NCBI GenBank assembly: GCA_031362155.1
Contig: JANLRZ010000206.1
Coordinates: forward strand, 21,992-85,991
Direction of reading: 5' to 3'
Source: JAENVU01 sp031362155
GTDB lineage: Bacteria; Actinomycetota; Acidimicrobiia; IMCC26256; JAENVU01
Length of the DNA: 64,000 nt
The notes under the pieces were generated by a model. It was not told the DNA's origin and made no database searches. It worked only from the letters and a program-made list of their open reading frames with translations. The position numbers and the translations under genes were made by a program. Below are positions 16,505 through 24,557 of this stretch, in pieces (positions within the stretch are counted from its first letter, which is position 1; each line of letters begins with the position of its first letter).

Positions 16505-18604
16505 CTACCGCAGGTCTTCGACGAACGAATCCCCCACACCATTGAGGTCGGCGACCGCGAGGTTGGTCGCGGAACTGCCGAACAGCGCTACCAGACCGTC
16601 ATAGGAGACATCGCTCACACCGGCACCACCCCACCAGCCGGTCTCCTCGTTGACCGGCCAGGTGCCGTCGTCAGCCACGCCGATCGCTCGCGTCTCGTTC
16701 GTGAGTAGGTCGCGACGGATCGACGCCGAGTCGGTGATGTACGGCGCGGCGGGCAGCGGTTCACCACACTGGCAGCTGTAGAACGCGTAGCGGCCGTTCC
16801 CACTGATCGCGAGCGGGTAGCTCCCCTGGTTGGGCGGCACCTCGGTGTCAAGGAGCCGAGTCGTACCGGCAATCCGGTCGCGCAGGTAGACGTGCGGCGA
16901 CGGCGCGGCGCCGTTCACGCCGCCGAGATCGGCGGAGCTCGTGGCGCCCGGGTACAGATTCCAGCCCGCCGATTGCAATTCGACGAGACGACCATCGGGG
17001 CTAATCACCGGTGTGCCGTAGCTGCACCCCGGAACCGATCCGTTGGTCTGCTGTGGCTGCTCGGCGTCGGTCACACTCACACGCTCGAAGCTATTGCCGT
17101 CCACGTCATAGACGAACGTGTCGGCACAACCGTTGGAATCCCCGGCAACGCGGGTGCTCGATCCATCGGTGAACGCAACGAATCTCCCATTCCCACTGAT
17201 GCGCGGGGTTCCCCAGTTGTACTGCCATGGTGCGACGAATTCCGGCGAGCGGCGAGCGAACTCGGTGGTCGTACCCGCACCTCGATCGACCAGCGTGAGC
17301 ACCGTGATCGCCGCAGACTGCGCAGGGTCATACTCATAGCGGGTGCCCACCACCCGCATGCCGTCGTCGCTGATCGATCCTGCGGTGCCGGCGCCCAGAT
17401 CAATCGTCGTCCCCGCGACGCGGTCCCGTACCAAGAGGTGGTCTTGAGAGAATGCACCGCTCGTGAAGAGTACGTAGCGCCCGTCGCTGCTCAATCCCTG
17501 TGGGGTCGCACCACCGGCCCAGAGATTGGTGCTGAAGAATTGACCACCGGCGGCTGGGATGCTCACCAGCTCCGTGGTCTGGGCAAGGCGGTCGCGAACA
17601 AAGACGTCGGAGAGCTCGTTCGTGTCACCGATAACGAGGTTCGCGGACTTTGACGAAAACAGTGTGTAGCGGCCGTCGCCACTGATCTCGCTCGGGGCAG
17701 AGCCGCCGATCGTTCCCAACGAGCAGCTCGCGATGCTTTCTGCCTCTTGCTCGTCGTCGCCAACACCGACGCGCTCGATGTGGCCCTTCCACACTGGCGG
17801 TGCCGGAGGCGGGCTGCTCCCGTCGTCGTCGAGAATCTCGGAGGAACCGATCGAGTCGCCGACGATCGCGGGTCCGGACATCACCTGAATGCTCTGGATG
17901 ATGTTCTCGCGAAACGCCTCAGGCGTGGTGTCCGCGAGCACTTGAATCTTCACGCTCTTCGTTCGTTGACCGGCCGCGAATGCGACATTGGCGGCAGTGA
18001 GCACCGCATAATCCTCGCCAAGGGTCGCCGACGCGCAATTGGCATTGATGTGCACGACGATCTTCGAGGGCGCTGGTCGTGAGAGCGTGAGCGGGATCAG
18101 CGCGTAGTGATTGCCACTGTCAGCTTCGCTGACCGTGATCTCACCGACGGTCGCTTCGATCGCGGTCGCTACACCGTCGGAGTCGTCATCGACGATGGTG
18201 ATCCCGCCCGGCGAATCCCCGAGTGTGGCGTTGAACGGGCTGCTCAAGACGACTCGGATGTGCTCGTCCGATTCCGGATCCGTGTCGCCGTAGACCGCGA
18301 TGTTGAGTTGCTTCGTGGCCACGCCCGGCAAGAAGGACAACTTGCCCGAACGCGCAACGAAGTCGGCGCCCGTCGCAGTATCGGCGACGACCGCGAACTT
18401 GACCGTTGTCGTCGCCGTGGGGTTCGGCGCCGAGAGGTCGATCGGCACGTTGACGACCGCGGTGCCACTGTCGCCCTCGACCACCGTCGCGTTCCCTGCG
18501 CTGACCGTGGACAGCTCGACCGCCGCCGCCGGACCCGAGATGATTCCGAGCAGTCCCGCACTGGCAAGACCGAGACCGGAAAGGACCGAGATCGTTCGCC
18601 GCAT
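16505..18604 (-). CDS. secreted Calx-beta / PD40-repeat protein
   Basis: A 699-residue exported protein. A signal peptide ends around residue 28 (ISGPAAA). Two Calx-beta domains follow (residues about 30-135 and 150-265), each ending in an acidic DDD or DDDG turn that binds Ca2+ in this family. The second half carries about five TolB/PD40-type beta-propeller repeats of the form SGDGRYTLFSS, DVFVRDR and TTELVS, seen at SGDGRY, SSDGRY, SGNGRF, SPDGRL and SGNGRY. This points to a Ca2+-stabilised adhesive or surface protein rather than an enzyme. The gene stands alone, convergent with the transporter operon. GGGGGG is five bases before the ATG. Confidence 0.88.
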   Translation of the reverse strand: MRRTISVLSGLGLASAGLLGIISGPAAAVELSTVSAGNATVVEGDSGTAVVNVPIDLSAPNPTATTTVKFAVVADTATGADFVARSGKLSFLPGVATKQLNIAVYGDTDPESDEHIRVVLSSPFNATLGDSPGGITIVDDDSDGVATAIEATVGEITVSEADSGNHYALIPLTLSRPAPSKIVVHINANCASATLGEDYAVLTAANVAFAAGQRTKSVKIQVLADTTPEAFRENIIQSIQVMSGPAIVGDSIGSSEILDDDGSSPPPAPPVWKGHIERVGVGDDEQEAESIASCSLGTIGGSAPSEISGDGRYTLFSSKSANLVIGDTNELSDVFVRDRLAQTTELVSIPAAGGQFFSTNLWAGGATPQGLSSDGRYVLFTSGAFSQDHLLVRDRVAGTTIDLGAGTAGSISDDGMRVVGTRYEYDPAQSAAITVLTLVDRGAGTTTEFARRSPEFVAPWQYNWGTPRISGNGRFVAFTDGSSTRVAGDSNGCADTFVYDVDGNSFERVSVTDAEQPQQTNGSVPGCSYGTPVISPDGRLVELQSAGWNLYPGATSSADLGGVNGAAPSPHVYLRDRIAGTTRLLDTEVPPNQGSYPLAISGNGRYAFYSCQCGEPLPAAPYITDSASIRRDLLTNETRAIGVADDGTWPVNEETGWWGGAGVSDVSYDGLVALFGSSATNLAVADLNGVGDSFVEDLR

Positions 18605-18882
18605 CGTTTCCCCCCCAAGGACCCCAGGCTGGCGCCGGCCCGGGCGGCACCCTACAAGTCCGAGGTTGCCCCGGCAATGAACCTCATTCCAGGTGGGGCG
18701 GGAAGTCTGGCCACGCGAGCATGGATCCGTGGCAGCCGCGCGGCGTCAAGTCCGCGGCACGTCGACCGTCATCTGGAGTTGGGGATCAATGTGGGGGCGG
18801 AGAAGCGCTGCGCGTCGATCGAGAAGCGCCACGTTGGCTGAGGTTTCGCGCCGCAGCGAACCATCAGCTGCTCTGGCCAACC
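18605..18882. other. intergenic region, 278 bp, no gene seen
   Basis: It holds the leader and presumed promoter of the Calx-beta gene next to its start. Its distal part has an imperfect inverted pairing (GTTGGCTGAGGTTTCGC with later GCGAACC and CCAACCTCAG, about 18832-18890) next to the end of the 18883 gene, which may act as a terminator. No reading frame here looks real. Confidence 0.35.
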
Positions 18883-19509
18883 TCAGGTACGGGACCTCAG
18901 CACGGCGACGCCGTCGCCATCGAGATCGTCGAACCCGCTCGCGCGCTGAGTGATCGCCATGGCGATCGACACGGCCGGCCCCCGGACCAACGCACCGTCA
19001 CCGTGGGACCAGTCGACGTCGCTCGCTTCGAAACGCAGCCCGTCGATGATTCCCTTCTTGACGAACCCTCGCTGCGCTTTCGGTGACACACAGAGGCCCG
19101 CCACGATCGCCGCCGCATCCGCCGGCACCGGCCGGACGATCCCCAGCGGCCGACAGATGTCCTGCCCGTGGAGCACCACATCGCTGAGTGGTGCCTCGAA
19201 ACCGAACCCCGGCGGCTTGAACTGCGTTCGGGCGTTGGCGCGGATCACGGCACTGAGTTCCGGGCCCGGCCGCGGGTCCTCGAGTGCGACCCGGTTCGCG
19301 ACCCGGTTGAAGTCCCCGCGCGCACCGATCATCTTGATCATCAAGCGCGGCAGCGAGACCTCGAAGGGCATGGCCAGATGGGCGGCCACGTTGCGCACCG
19401 TCCAGCCGGCGCAAAGGCTCGGCGTCTTCCACTGCTCGTCGGTGAATCCGTCCAGCGTGTCGGCGAGCGAGACCCGCTGGGTGCTGATCAGTTGGTGAAT
19501 GTCAGTCAC
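18883..19509 (-). CDS. DinB-fold / maleylpyruvate isomerase family protein
   Basis: A protein of about 208 residues in the mycothiol-dependent maleylpyruvate isomerase (DinB-like) group. The N-terminal four-helix bundle shows SLCAGWTVRNVAAHLAM (first metal His) and SDVVLHGQDICRPLG (second His and Asp), the usual metal positions. The C-terminal part (VDWSHGDGALVRGPA, ITQRASGFDDLDGDG) matches the associated small domain. Members use mycothiol as thiol cofactor in isomerisation or conjugation. The start is GTG 19509, with GAGGAG seven bases upstream; an upstream in-frame start at 19533 is possible. The specific substrate is unknown. Confidence 0.85.
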   Translation of the reverse strand: MTDIHQLISTQRVSLADTLDGFTDEQWKTPSLCAGWTVRNVAAHLAMPFEVSLPRLMIKMIGARGDFNRVANRVALEDPRPGPELSAVIRANARTQFKPPGFGFEAPLSDVVLHGQDICRPLGIVRPVPADAAAIVAGLCVSPKAQRGFVKKGIIDGLRFEASDVDWSHGDGALVRGPAVSIAMAITQRASGFDDLDGDGVAVLRSRT

Positions 19510-19606
19510 GGTTGCACTCCTCGCGGCGACCACGGACGCGGCACCTGCCAGCGCCTCACCCCGGACAATAGGGTCGCAGCCCGCGGATCGCTACGAATCG
19601 CTCCGG

Positions 19607-19612
19607 TACGAT
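19607..19612 (+). promoter_or_regulatory. -10 hexamer TACGAT, leaderless start
   Basis: TACGAT ends 7 nt before the ATG of the xylanase gene; no -35 match is evident. Confidence 0.55.
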
Positions 19613-19619
19613 TTCGGCG

Positions 19620-20708
19620 ATGCAGAACCCGCCTGCCAACGAGATCGGGGCCCGTCGCGCTTACGGGACGATGATCGCCGTCGCCGCGATGGCCATCGCG
19701 CTCAGCGGCCTGGCCGTCGTCTCGGAACCGGCCGCCGCGAACCACCGGCAGGGGACGTTGCGTCGTCTTGCGCAGGTACGACACCGGTTGGTCGGAACCG
19801 CGATCGGCCTGCCCGAGTTGACGACGGATCCGGAGCACCGCATCGTCGCGGCGCGCGAGTACTCGAGCGTGACCCCCGAGAACGCCATGAAATGGGCCGA
19901 GATCCATCCTGAGCAGGGCCGGTACGACTTCACCGGCGCCGACCAGACGGTGACCTTCGCCGAGGCCAACCGGATGAGCGTTCGCGGCCACGCGTTGGTG
20001 TGGCACCGCCAGAATCCGGCGTGGCTCACCTCGGGGACCTTCAGCCGTGATGAGCTCATTGCGATCCTGCGCGATCACATCCACACCGTGGTCGGCCACT
20101 TTCGAGACCGTGTCCGGCAGTGGGACGTCGTCAACGAAGTGGTTGCCGACGATGGTTCCGGTCTGCGCGACAACCTCTGGCTCCGCGGCATCGGGCCCGA
20201 GTACGTCATGCTCGCGTTCCAGTTCGCGCACGAAGCCGATCCGCACGCCAAGCTCTTCATCAACGACTACCTGAGCGAGACGATCAACCCGAAGTCGAAC
20301 TTCATCTACGACTACGCATCGCTCGTCCGCGCGTACGGGATACCGATCCATGGCATCGGCGTCCAGATGCACCGGTTCCTCCTGCTGCCCGAATCGGCGG
20401 CCGACATCGAGGCCAACCTCCGTCGCCTGTCCGACGCCCGGTTTCTCGTCTGGATCACCGAAATGGACGTCGCGGTCTTGCTACCGGCCGACGCGACCAA
20501 GCTGGCCGACCAGGCCACCGTCTACGGCGAGGTCGTGACTGCCTGTCTGCGGGTGCGCCGGTGCCGAGGCATCACCACCTGGGGATTCACCGACCGCTAC
20601 TCCTGGATCCCGGGCGAGTTCCCCGGCTTCGGTGCGGGCCTGCCGTTCGACGAGTCCCTCCAGGCCAAGCCCGCCTACGCCGCGATCGCCGCCGCCCTGC
20701 GCGGTTGA
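19620..20708 (+). CDS. secreted endo-1,4-beta-xylanase, GH10
   Basis: A 362-residue protein: signal peptide with cleavage near residue 40 (SEPAAA), then one GH10 TIM barrel. The acid/base is E173 in WDVVNEV and the nucleophile is E281 in WITEMDV. Other family landmarks are SSVTPENAMKW (residues 82-92), GHALVWH (123-129) and the C-terminal GFTDRYSWIP. It cleaves internal bonds of xylan outside the cell, keeping the anomeric configuration. There is no carbohydrate-binding module and no other clear plant-wall enzyme next to it, so soluble xylo-oligomers or algal xylan are as likely as wood xylan. The 3' end is followed by about 75 bp to a convergent membrane gene. Confidence 0.95.
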   Translation: MQNPPANEIGARRAYGTMIAVAAMAIALSGLAVVSEPAAANHRQGTLRRLAQVRHRLVGTAIGLPELTTDPEHRIVAAREYSSVTPENAMKWAEIHPEQGRYDFTGADQTVTFAEANRMSVRGHALVWHRQNPAWLTSGTFSRDELIAILRDHIHTVVGHFRDRVRQWDVVNEVVADDGSGLRDNLWLRGIGPEYVMLAFQFAHEADPHAKLFINDYLSETINPKSNFIYDYASLVRAYGIPIHGIGVQMHRFLLLPESAADIEANLRRLSDARFLVWITEMDVAVLLPADATKLADQATVYGEVVTACLRVRRCRGITTWGFTDRYSWIPGEFPGFGAGLPFDESLQAKPAYAAIAAALRG

Positions 20709-20782
20709 CCGAGCTGATGGACCGTCCCGGGGAGCCGACGACCGGAGCCTGAGCTGAAGATCCACTCCGATTCGCCGGTCCC

Positions 20783-21244
20783 CTACTCCGACGGGCGCGG
20801 GCTCGGGGTGGAGGGACTCGATGCGCGGGACATCCATCGTTGCACCGCCGGCACCAACACCACGAGGGCGGCGACCCCGGAGACGACGGCGGCGGCACCG
20901 GCGAGTCGGTGCCCGTCGGCCAACGCGACAACCGCGCCGCCACCCACGAGCAGGCCGAGCGCCGAGAGCACGAACGCCGCCTGCCCCGCCCTGGTTGCAG
21001 TGAGCGCGTTGGTCGCGCTGACCGCCTGCGACTTCGTACGGTCCAACACTCGTTCGGCCCACGCGAACTCGGTCGCCAACACCGAGAACCCGACCACAAG
21101 CACCACCAGGCCGGGGCCGGGCAGGACGAGCATGACCAGCCCGGCGCCGAGGAGCCCGGCGCCGACCAACAGCACGACAAGCCGCCGGGTGTTGGACAGG
21201 ATCCAGCGCAGCCACACGGTGGGGTGGTGAAGTCCGGCACTCAT
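20783..21244 (-). CDS. PGPGL-motif small membrane protein
   Basis: A 153-residue integral membrane protein. Two closely spaced hydrophobic segments (RRLVVLLVGAGLLGAGLVMLVLPGPG, then LVVLVVGFSVLA) flank the PGPG motif of the TIGR02611-like family. A cytoplasmic helix and two more hydrophobic segments follow (AAFVLSALGLLVGGGAVVAL; AAAVVSGVAALVVLV). The function is unknown. The ATG at 21244 overlaps the P-ATPase stop codon (ATGA), so translation is coupled to that gene. This suggests, but does not prove, a shared role in ion homeostasis. Confidence 0.82.
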   Translation of the reverse strand: MSAGLHHPTVWLRWILSNTRRLVVLLVGAGLLGAGLVMLVLPGPGLVVLVVGFSVLATEFAWAERVLDRTKSQAVSATNALTATRAGQAAFVLSALGLLVGGGAVVALADGHRLAGAAAVVSGVAALVVLVPAVQRWMSRASSPSTPSPRPSE

Positions 21245-24051
21245 CGTGCAACCATCATGCCGACATCCGACCGCTCGTGGCGAGCGCGACTGCGAACCCA
21301 GGCCTTGTGCGCTTCGAGCACGGCGAGGAGCGCCACACCGGCGCCGACACAGACACCGAGATCGAACGCGCTGAGGGGATCGAGGTCGAGAAAGCCCCGG
21401 AGCGGGGTCATGATCGCCGCGAGCTGCAGGACCACCACGACCCCGATGAGCGCCATCATCACCGGATTCGTCCGGAACCCGAGCGTGCGCAGGGACTCGG
21501 TTGCCGATCGAGTACCCAGCGCTTGGAACACCTGGAGGAAGGCCAGACTGGTGAACATCATCGTCTGCCAGTTCTCGTGCCCTCGGGCCTCGTAGGTCAG
21601 GCCGATCCCGAGCGCCGCGCCGCCGATCAATCCTCCGATCCATACCGCCTGACGACCCAATCCACCGGCCCACATGGACGCGCCCGGAGCGTGGGGCGGA
21701 CGATCCATCACCCCGCGCTCGGGCGGTTCGACGCCGAGCGAGAGGCCGAGCAAGCCGTCGGTCATCAGGTTCAACCACAGCAACTGGAGTGGCAAGAGGG
21801 CCACCGCCGCCGCTCCGTCACCGGCCAGCAGGAACGGGAGAGGCCAGCCGATCATCACAATGATCTTGCCGATGTTGCCGGCGACCGCGAACTTCACGAA
21901 CCGTCGGAGGTTGTCGTAGATGACCCGTCCCTCCTCGACCGCAGCGACGATCGAAGCGAAGTTGTCGTCGCGCAGCACCATGTCGGACGCATCCTTCGAG
22001 ACGTCCGTGCCGGTGATGCCCATGGCCACACCGATGTCTGCCTGCTTCAATGCCGGCGCGTCGTTCACCCCGTCGCCGGTCATCGCCACGACCTGGCCCT
22101 GATTCTCAAGCGACTTGACGATGCGCAGCTTGTGTTCCGGCGAGACGCGCGCGAACACCGAACGGTGTCGCACTGCGTGGTCGACGCCGGCATCGTCGAG
22201 GGCATCGAACTCGGCGCCCGTCACCACGCCACCGTCGGTGGGGATGCCCAGATCGTCGGCGATCGCCTTGGCGGTAGACGGGTGATCACCCGTGATCATC
22301 ACTGTGCGGACTCCGGCGCGCGTGCAGGTCGCGATCGCATCTCGCACTTCGGGGCGCGGGGGGTCGATGATGCCCACCAGGCCCACGAACGTGAGTTGAT
22401 CCTCGGCGAAGTCGTCGGCGCCGGCATCGTCAATCGTGCGGTACGCGAGGCCGAGCACCCGCATTCCGTCCGCGGCCAAGGCGCTCTCGGCTCGGGTGAT
22501 GCGATCACACCACTCGGCAGTCACGGCCACGGGCGCCTCGCCGTCCCAGACCGAGACCGTTCGCTCCACCAAGCTACCGACCGCACCCTTCACGAAGGCC
22601 GTGCATCCCGCAATCGCCGCCGGGAGCATCGCAGTCGCAGCGCCACCGAGGTCATGCACTGTGCTCATGCGCTTCCGGTCGGCGTCGAAGGGCAGCTCCC
22701 CGACCCGTGGCGCGGCTCCGCGAAGAGCGTCGATATCGATCCCGGCGGTGTGGGCAGCAACGAGCAGCGCGGTCTCCGTGGGATCACCGGTGGTCGAGAA
22801 ATCTCCGCCGTGATCGACCCGGCCATTGCCGTCGTTGCACAGAACCCCCGCAACCAGAGCCAGCGCCGCGGCACTCGAGAGAGGCAGAGCGATCGGCTCG
22901 TCCAGTCGTTGCGTCTGACCGGCGACATCCAACACCGCAGCCGACATCCGGTTCTGAGTGAGCGTCCCGGTCTTGTCGGTGCAGATGACCGTGACGGACC
23001 CCAGCGTCTCGACCGCGGGGAGTTTTCGGATCAGCGCATTCCGTCGCAACATGCGTTGGGCGCCGATCGCAAGCGTCACGGTGACCACCGCCGGCAGTCC
23101 TTCGGGGATGACCGCGACTGCGACACTGATGGCGGTGAGGAGCAGGTCCGCAACCGGTTCGCCACCGAGTGCGCCCATGATCATCACGAGGGCGGCAACC
23201 ACGACGCCGACGACCGCGAGCTGCTTCCCGACGGCGTCCAAGCGATCTTGGAGCGGCGTCGGCGCCGTGGTCACTCCTTGCAACATTCGAGCGATCTGAC
23301 CCAACTCGGTCGTCATGCCCGTCGCGGTGACGACTGCACGCCCTCGGCCTTGGGTCACCTGCGTGCCCGCGTAGACCATGTTCGTTCGATCACCGAGCGG
23401 TGGTTCGGCCACGCCGAGTGCCGCGGTCTGCTTGAAGATCGGATCCGATTCGCCGGTGAGCGCGGCCTCCTCCACACGCAAGCCGACGGTGTCGATCAGC
23501 CGAGCGTCGGCCGGCACCATGTTGCCGGCCTGGAGCATCACTACGTCTCCCCGGACCAACTCAGACGATGCTCGCGTCACCTCGAGACCGTCGCGAAGCA
23601 CCTGGACGGTCGGTTCGGCCATGGCTTGGAGTGCCGCGATGGCACGTTCCGCGCGGTGCTCCTGGATGAACCCCAGCAACACGAACAGCACCACGATGAC
23701 CGCAATCGCGCCGGCCTCGAATGCTTTGCCGAGCACGAGCGAGAGGGCGGCCGCACCGAGCAGGATGAGCACCATGACCGCGGTCAGCTGCTCCCAGAGC
23801 GAGCGGAGTGAGCTCCGTCGGCGCGCGGCGCGCAACTCGTTGGGTCCGTCTTCGTCGAGCCGGCGTTGCGCTTCGGCCGTATCGAGTCCAGTGACCGTGG
23901 AGTGGAGTCCGCTGACCACGACATCGACACCGACGGCGTGCCACAGAGGTTCGGATGCGGTCGGGTTGCTCAGGGGTGGTCCCGGCGGGTCTTCGGGGAA
24001 TTCGGGGGCCGACGCGCCCGGCGCGCTCGACTTCGACGCAGTGAGGAACAC
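21241..24051 (-). CDS. P2A-type cation (Ca2+) transporting ATPase
   Basis: A 936-residue P-type ATPase with all catalytic landmarks: TGES (199-202), phosphorylated Asp D359 in DKTGT, the hinge MTGDGVNDAP, and the C-terminal four-helix cation domain. Membrane residues match Ca2+ pumps of SERCA/PacL type: E317 in VIPEGLP and N761/T764/D765 in NLMTDG. The SERCA site-I Glu in membrane helix 5 (NVGE) is replaced by K729 (NIGK). It would pump a divalent cation out of the cytoplasm with ATP. The start is GTG 24051, with AGGAG six bases upstream. A conventional promoter lies about 150 bp further upstream. The exact ion (Ca2+ or Mn2+) is inferred. Confidence 0.93.
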   Translation of the reverse strand: MFLTASKSSAPGASAPEFPEDPPGPPLSNPTASEPLWHAVGVDVVVSGLHSTVTGLDTAEAQRRLDEDGPNELRAARRRSSLRSLWEQLTAVMVLILLGAAALSLVLGKAFEAGAIAVIVVLFVLLGFIQEHRAERAIAALQAMAEPTVQVLRDGLEVTRASSELVRGDVVMLQAGNMVPADARLIDTVGLRVEEAALTGESDPIFKQTAALGVAEPPLGDRTNMVYAGTQVTQGRGRAVVTATGMTTELGQIARMLQGVTTAPTPLQDRLDAVGKQLAVVGVVVAALVMIMGALGGEPVADLLLTAISVAVAVIPEGLPAVVTVTLAIGAQRMLRRNALIRKLPAVETLGSVTVICTDKTGTLTQNRMSAAVLDVAGQTQRLDEPIALPLSSAAALALVAGVLCNDGNGRVDHGGDFSTTGDPTETALLVAAHTAGIDIDALRGAAPRVGELPFDADRKRMSTVHDLGGAATAMLPAAIAGCTAFVKGAVGSLVERTVSVWDGEAPVAVTAEWCDRITRAESALAADGMRVLGLAYRTIDDAGADDFAEDQLTFVGLVGIIDPPRPEVRDAIATCTRAGVRTVMITGDHPSTAKAIADDLGIPTDGGVVTGAEFDALDDAGVDHAVRHRSVFARVSPEHKLRIVKSLENQGQVVAMTGDGVNDAPALKQADIGVAMGITGTDVSKDASDMVLRDDNFASIVAAVEEGRVIYDNLRRFVKFAVAGNIGKIIVMIGWPLPFLLAGDGAAAVALLPLQLLWLNLMTDGLLGLSLGVEPPERGVMDRPPHAPGASMWAGGLGRQAVWIGGLIGGAALGIGLTYEARGHENWQTMMFTSLAFLQVFQALGTRSATESLRTLGFRTNPVMMALIGVVVVLQLAAIMTPLRGFLDLDPLSAFDLGVCVGAGVALLAVLEAHKAWVRSRARHERSDVGMMVAR

Positions 24052-24199
24052 TCGAGTCTCCTGTCTCCTGACGCAGTTGCGCCGCTGACAGGAGGTCTCC
24101 CCCAACCCGCGGGTCTGGCGGGTGCTCGGGCCGGAGCGACATGGATCGCACGTATTGACGGCACCGAAACTTGAACTGGGGTACTCCCCTCCTCCCGAG

Positions 24200-24229
24200 A
24201 TGATACCTCCACCCGGAACCAAGAGTCAA
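24200..24229 (-). promoter_or_regulatory. sigma-A-type promoter of the P-ATPase gene
   Basis: On the reverse strand, -35 TTGACT (24229-24224) and -10 TATCAT (24205-24200) are separated by 18 bp. Both hexamers are close to consensus. Predicted transcription starts near 24193, about 140 nt ahead of the GTG. Confidence 0.65.
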
Positions 24230-24392
24230 GAAATGCAACCCACGAATCATAGAACGGGTATAACAGCAATCTGCTCGACCGTCAGAACCTGCGTCCGTTG
24301 GACGCCTCGCCATGTTCGACGGCGAGAAGTAGCCACAATCCAGCGCAAGGCCCGGCTCGTCGCGTGACCTTCACACCCACCCCGACCAGGGC

Positions 24393-24411
24393 AAAAAATG
24401 TCGAATCGACA
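24393..24411 (-). terminator. intrinsic terminator after tRNA-Ala
   Basis: On the reverse strand TGTCG-ATT-CGACA is followed directly by six T residues. It lies 7 bp beyond the tRNA 3' end, an ideal place to end a monocistronic tRNA transcript. Confidence 0.7.
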
Positions 24412-24418
24412 ACAGCAG

Positions 24419-24492
24419 TGGAGGTGAGGGGACTTGAACCCCTGACTTCTACGATGCGAACGTAGCGCTCTACCGGGCTGAGCTACACCCCC
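24419..24492 (-). tRNA. tRNA-Ala (anticodon CGC)
   Basis: A 74-nt tRNA that folds fully. The acceptor stem GGGGGTG pairs with CACCTCC, including the G3:U70 wobble that identifies alanine tRNAs; the discriminator is A73. The D-stem is GCTC/GAGC, and the anticodon stem CTACG/CGTAG encloses loop TTCGCAT (anticodon CGC, reading GCG). The T-arm is AGGGG-TTCAAGT-CCCCT. CCA is not encoded: the next bases are CTG. Not the most common alanine isoacceptor; it suits the high-GC codon use. Confidence 0.95.
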
Positions 24493-24504
24493 GAAGGAAC
24501 TGCG

Positions 24505-24510
24505 AGGGTA
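24505..24510 (-). promoter_or_regulatory. candidate -10 of tRNA-Ala
   Basis: TACCCT (reverse strand) ends 12 nt before the mature tRNA 5' end, giving a leader of about 5-6 nt. No clear -35 is visible. Confidence 0.35.
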
Positions 24511-24557
24511 GCAAACGCCGGTTCCCACCCACGAGATGTCCTCCGCCGGAGCCGGGC

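Larger units (their letters stand above)
24052..24418. other. intergenic region between P-ATPase and tRNA
   Basis: This 367-bp stretch holds the P-ATPase promoter (24200-24229), an mRNA leader of about 140 nt, and the tRNA terminator (24393-24411). The leader includes a small GGGG-AGTA-CCCC hairpin. The region from 24230 to 24390 is more AT-rich than the genes around it. I see no coding frame and no known riboswitch in it. Confidence 0.5.

Noticed and set aside
20783..21778. Long reverse frame extending the PGPGL protein upstream
   Set aside because: The added part lies out of frame inside the P-ATPase gene, and the ATGA overlap gives a natural start at 21244.
21277..23811. 844-residue forward frame antisense to the P-ATPase gene
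   Set aside because: It is compositionally a shadow: charged and His-rich with no motif. The opposite strand encodes a clear P-type ATPase.
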